A stretch of DNA of 29,476 nt from DATJSJ01 sp035504175 (GTDB lineage: Bacteria > Pseudomonadota > Alphaproteobacteria > Acetobacterales > Acetobacteraceae). The notes below the pieces were generated by a model. The model was not told the DNA's origin and did no database searches. It was given only the letters and a program-made list of their open reading frames with translations. This document shows, piece by piece, positions 27,858 through 29,476 of this stretch. The position numbers and the translations under genes were made by a program. The stretch spans positions 1-29,476 of the forward strand of contig DATJSJ010000053.1 in assembly GCA_035504175.1 (NCBI GenBank). The letters are read 5' to 3'. Numbering within the stretch: the stretch's first letter is position 1; the number at the start of each line of letters is the position of its first letter.

Positions 27858-28906
27858 GGGCGCGGGCCGCGCTGCGGGCCGCCGCACCCGCCCTGGCCGC
27901 GGCGACGCTTTTCGGCCTCGCCGGCTGCGGCGACCTGCCGCGGCCGTTCGAGGGCAATCCGGGCGCGACGGCGATGCGCCTGGCGCAGCCGCCGCCCTCG
28001 CGGCTGGTGGTGCCGCCCCCGGGTGACGGGCTGCTCTCGGATGAAGGCGAACGGGTCTGGGCCCGTGCCGTCGCCGACGCGCTGGTCAACGAGGAGGTGC
28101 CGGCGCTGGTGCTGAGCGGCAAGTCGCGCGACTGGCGGCTGATCATGACCGCGCAGATGCATGGCGACCGGGTGATCCCGACCTACACCGTGCAGAACCC
28201 GAAGGGCCTGGTGCAGGGCTCGACGCAAGGCCCGGCGGTCGCCGCCAGCGACTGGGCCAATGCCGATCCCGCGATGCTGCACCAGGCCGCGACCGCGGTC
28301 GCGCCGAACATCGCCGATCTGCTCACCAGCATCGAGGCGGCGCGGCGGCAGAGTGATCCGAACAGCCTGATGAACCGGCCGGCGCGGGTCTGGTTCGCCG
28401 GCGTCAACGGCGCGCCGGGGGACGGCGACGTGTCGCTCGCGCGGCAGATGCGCAAGGACCTCTCCGGTCAGGGCGAGGTGGTGCAGGACACCGGTGATGG
28501 GGCCGACTTCAAGGTCGTCGGCCAGGTCAAGACCGGGTCGGGCGCCGGCAAGACCGAGCGGATCGAGATCCAGTGGATCGTCACCGACGCGCGCGGCCAC
28601 GAGGCCGGACGGGTGGCGCAGCTCAACGACATCCCGCCCGGCACGCTGGATAACTACTGGGGCGATGTCGCGGTGGTGGTGGCGCAGCAGGCGGCCGGCG
28701 GGATCAAGGAGGTGATCCTGAACCAGGCCGATCTGCGCCGCACGCATCCGGCGCTGCAGACCGGCAAGCCCGGCGCCGGCGAGGCGGCCGGCAAGGCGCC
28801 GCCGGGCGGCGGCCCGGGCAGCACCGCGGGTGCGGCCGGGATCGCCCCGGCGCCGCCCGGTTCGGCGGGCCTCGCCATGCCCCCCGGCATGCTCCCGTCC
28901 CCATGA
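27854..28906 (+). CDS. Predicted outer-envelope lipoprotein, function unknown
   Basis: The GTG at 27854 overlaps the pgeF stop and gives 350 aa; the longer open frame upstream is a shadow of pgeF. The N-terminus is a lipoprotein signal: Arg residues, an Ala/Leu-rich core, and lipobox LAGC with the modified Cys at 25. Residue 26 is Gly, not Asp, so outer-membrane sorting is likely if Lol rules apply. The mature part has an Ala/Pro-rich start, a mixed alpha/beta region (about 60-300; WRLIMTAQMHGDRVIPTYTVQNPKG, VWFAGVNGAPGDGDVSLARQMRKDL, DFKVVGQV, ERIEIQWIVTDARGHEAGRVAQLNDIPPGTLDNYWGDVAVVVAQQAAGGI). A Pro/Gly-rich tail follows (about 300-350). I do not recognise a named domain. Homologues at this position before prs are common in related bacteria to my recollection, but none has a known role. 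Confidence 0.8.
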   Translation: MRARAALRAAAPALAAATLFGLAGCGDLPRPFEGNPGATAMRLAQPPPSRLVVPPPGDGLLSDEGERVWARAVADALVNEEVPALVLSGKSRDWRLIMTAQMHGDRVIPTYTVQNPKGLVQGSTQGPAVAASDWANADPAMLHQAATAVAPNIADLLTSIEAARRQSDPNSLMNRPARVWFAGVNGAPGDGDVSLARQMRKDLSGQGEVVQDTGDGADFKVVGQVKTGSGAGKTERIEIQWIVTDARGHEAGRVAQLNDIPPGTLDNYWGDVAVVVAQQAAGGIKEVILNQADLRRTHPALQTGKPGAGEAAGKAPPGGGPGSTAGAAGIAPAPPGSAGLAMPPGMLPSP

Positions 28907-28941
28907 GCGCACCATGAACGCGGCGGCGCCGGCGCCCGGCA

Positions 28942-28971
28942 TGGACAAGCGGCGCGCCCGGTTGATAGAAG
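28942..28971 (+). promoter_or_regulatory. Possible prs promoter
   Basis: TGGACA (28942-28947; one mismatch to the -35 consensus) and TAGAAG (28966-28971; two mismatches to the -10) are 18 bp apart. The predicted start near 28979 leaves a ~50-nt leader before the prs ATG. It lies in the 123-nt gap after the lipoprotein gene, where a new transcript for prs would make sense. Confidence 0.35.
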
Positions 28972-29029
28972 GCCGCGCTCTGCGAAACGGTGCGGCCGGG
29001 CCCGGCGGCGTTCAGGAACTGCGTCCGCG

Positions 29030-29476
29030 ATGAAGATCGTTGCCTGCAACAGCAACCGGCCCCTCGCCGAGGCAGTCGCCACGGCGCTGAACCTGCCGCT
29101 GACCCGCGCTTCGGTCCGCCGCTTCGCCGACATGGAGGTGTTCGTCGAGATCCACGAGAACGTCCGCGGCCAGGACGTGTTCGTGGTGCAGTCGACCTCC
29201 TACCCGGCCAACGACAACCTGATGGAACTGCTGATCATGCTGGATGCGCTGCGCCGGGGCTCGGCGCGGCGGGTCACGGCGGTGATCCCGTATTTCGGCT
29301 ACGCGCGGCAGGACCGCAAATCCGGGCCGCGGACACCGATCAGCGCCAAACTGGTCGCCAACCTGATCACCGAGGCGGGCGCCAACCGGGTGCTGACGCT
29401 CGACCTGCATGCCGGGCAGATCCAGGGCTTCTTCGACATCCCGGTCGACAATCTCTACGCGGCACCGCTGTTCACC
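29030..29476 (+). CDS. prs: Ribose-phosphate pyrophosphokinase (N-terminal half; runs off the window)
   Basis: PRPP synthetase transfers pyrophosphate from ATP to ribose-5-phosphate, feeding purine, pyrimidine, NAD, His and Trp synthesis. The window holds the first 149 residues without a stop. It starts MKIVACNSNRPLAEAVATALN, then RRFADMEVFVEIHENVRGQDVFVVQST (29-55) and NDNLMELLIMLDALRRGSARRVTAVIPYFGYARQDRK, the ATP-binding flag and regulatory region. RTPISAKLVANLI and the metal-site LTLDLHAGQIQGFF follow. GGAA (29015-29018) is the only Shine-Dalgarno-like site. A 39-codon open frame starting at ATG 28914 ends in an ATGA overlap with this start. Confidence 0.95.
   Translation, partial: MKIVACNSNRPLAEAVATALNLPLTRASVRRFADMEVFVEIHENVRGQDVFVVQSTSYPANDNLMELLIMLDALRRGSARRVTAVIPYFGYARQDRKSGPRTPISAKLVANLITEAGANRVLTLDLHAGQIQGFFDIPVDNLYAAPLFT

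Overview
The window is a chromosomal stretch of a very GC-rich alphaproteobacterium, most likely in Rhodospirillales/Acetobacteraceae. This rests on the gene orders rplU-rpmA-obgE-proB, pyrB-pyrC-plsY-dprA-topA-rnr, ubiK-ybjN-proC and lgt-midA-pgeF-prs, a TetR/COQ9-like protein beside a phasin, and heavy use of GTGA/ATGA stop-start overlaps. The family-level placement is inference. No insertion sequence, prophage, CRISPR array, integrase or toxin-antitoxin pair is visible, and no CDS looks broken. Nearly all of the content is housekeeping.

Layout. (1) 1-3331: a tRNA-Ser(CGA) on the minus strand diverges from the ribosomal-protein operon rplU-rpmA, then obgE (ribosome-assembly GTPase) and proB (proline synthesis). 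A hairpin sits in the rplU leader and a terminator-like hairpin lies between rpmA and obgE. (2) 3387-4721, minus: yraN then purU. (3) 4968-7964, plus: a two-domain SIS sugar-phosphate protein, a cluster of palindromes, gltX, and a DUF962/Mpo1-like membrane protein. (4) 8135-19321, plus: pyrB, a dihydroorotase-like pyrC lacking the HxH zinc motif, plsY, dprA, topA, rnr, an S41 C-terminal processing peptidase and rpmG. Within pyrB-dprA and within topA-S41 the genes overlap or abut, suggesting translationally coupled operons. (5) 19314-23923, minus: ubiK, ybjN, proC, a TetR/COQ9-like protein, a phasin and a family-2 glycosyltransferase. (6) 24033-29476, plus: hldD (LPS heptose), a four-copy 24-bp tandem repeat, lgt, midA, pgeF, an uncharacterised lipoprotein and the start of prs.

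Shared themes are translation (tRNA, L21, L27, L33, GltX, Obg), pyrimidine, proline and PRPP metabolism, envelope building (PlsY, HldD, Lgt, the lipoprotein, the S41 protease), and nucleic-acid enzymes (DprA, TopA, RNase R).

I found no convincing new multi-gene system. The most unusual DNA is non-coding: the 24-bp repeat array between hldD and lgt, the palindrome cluster between the SIS gene and gltX, and a run of bulged hairpins between the phasin and glycosyltransferase genes. Several gene ends carry GC-rich hairpins without a T-tract, so intrinsic termination here may not follow the E. coli pattern, or these may be RNA-stability elements. No intergenic gap exceeds 300 bases. The largest are 12076-12273, 4722-4967 and 23300-23563. 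In 12076-12273 I see no convincing promoter or terminator, only isolated TATACC-like and GC-rich palindromic bits.
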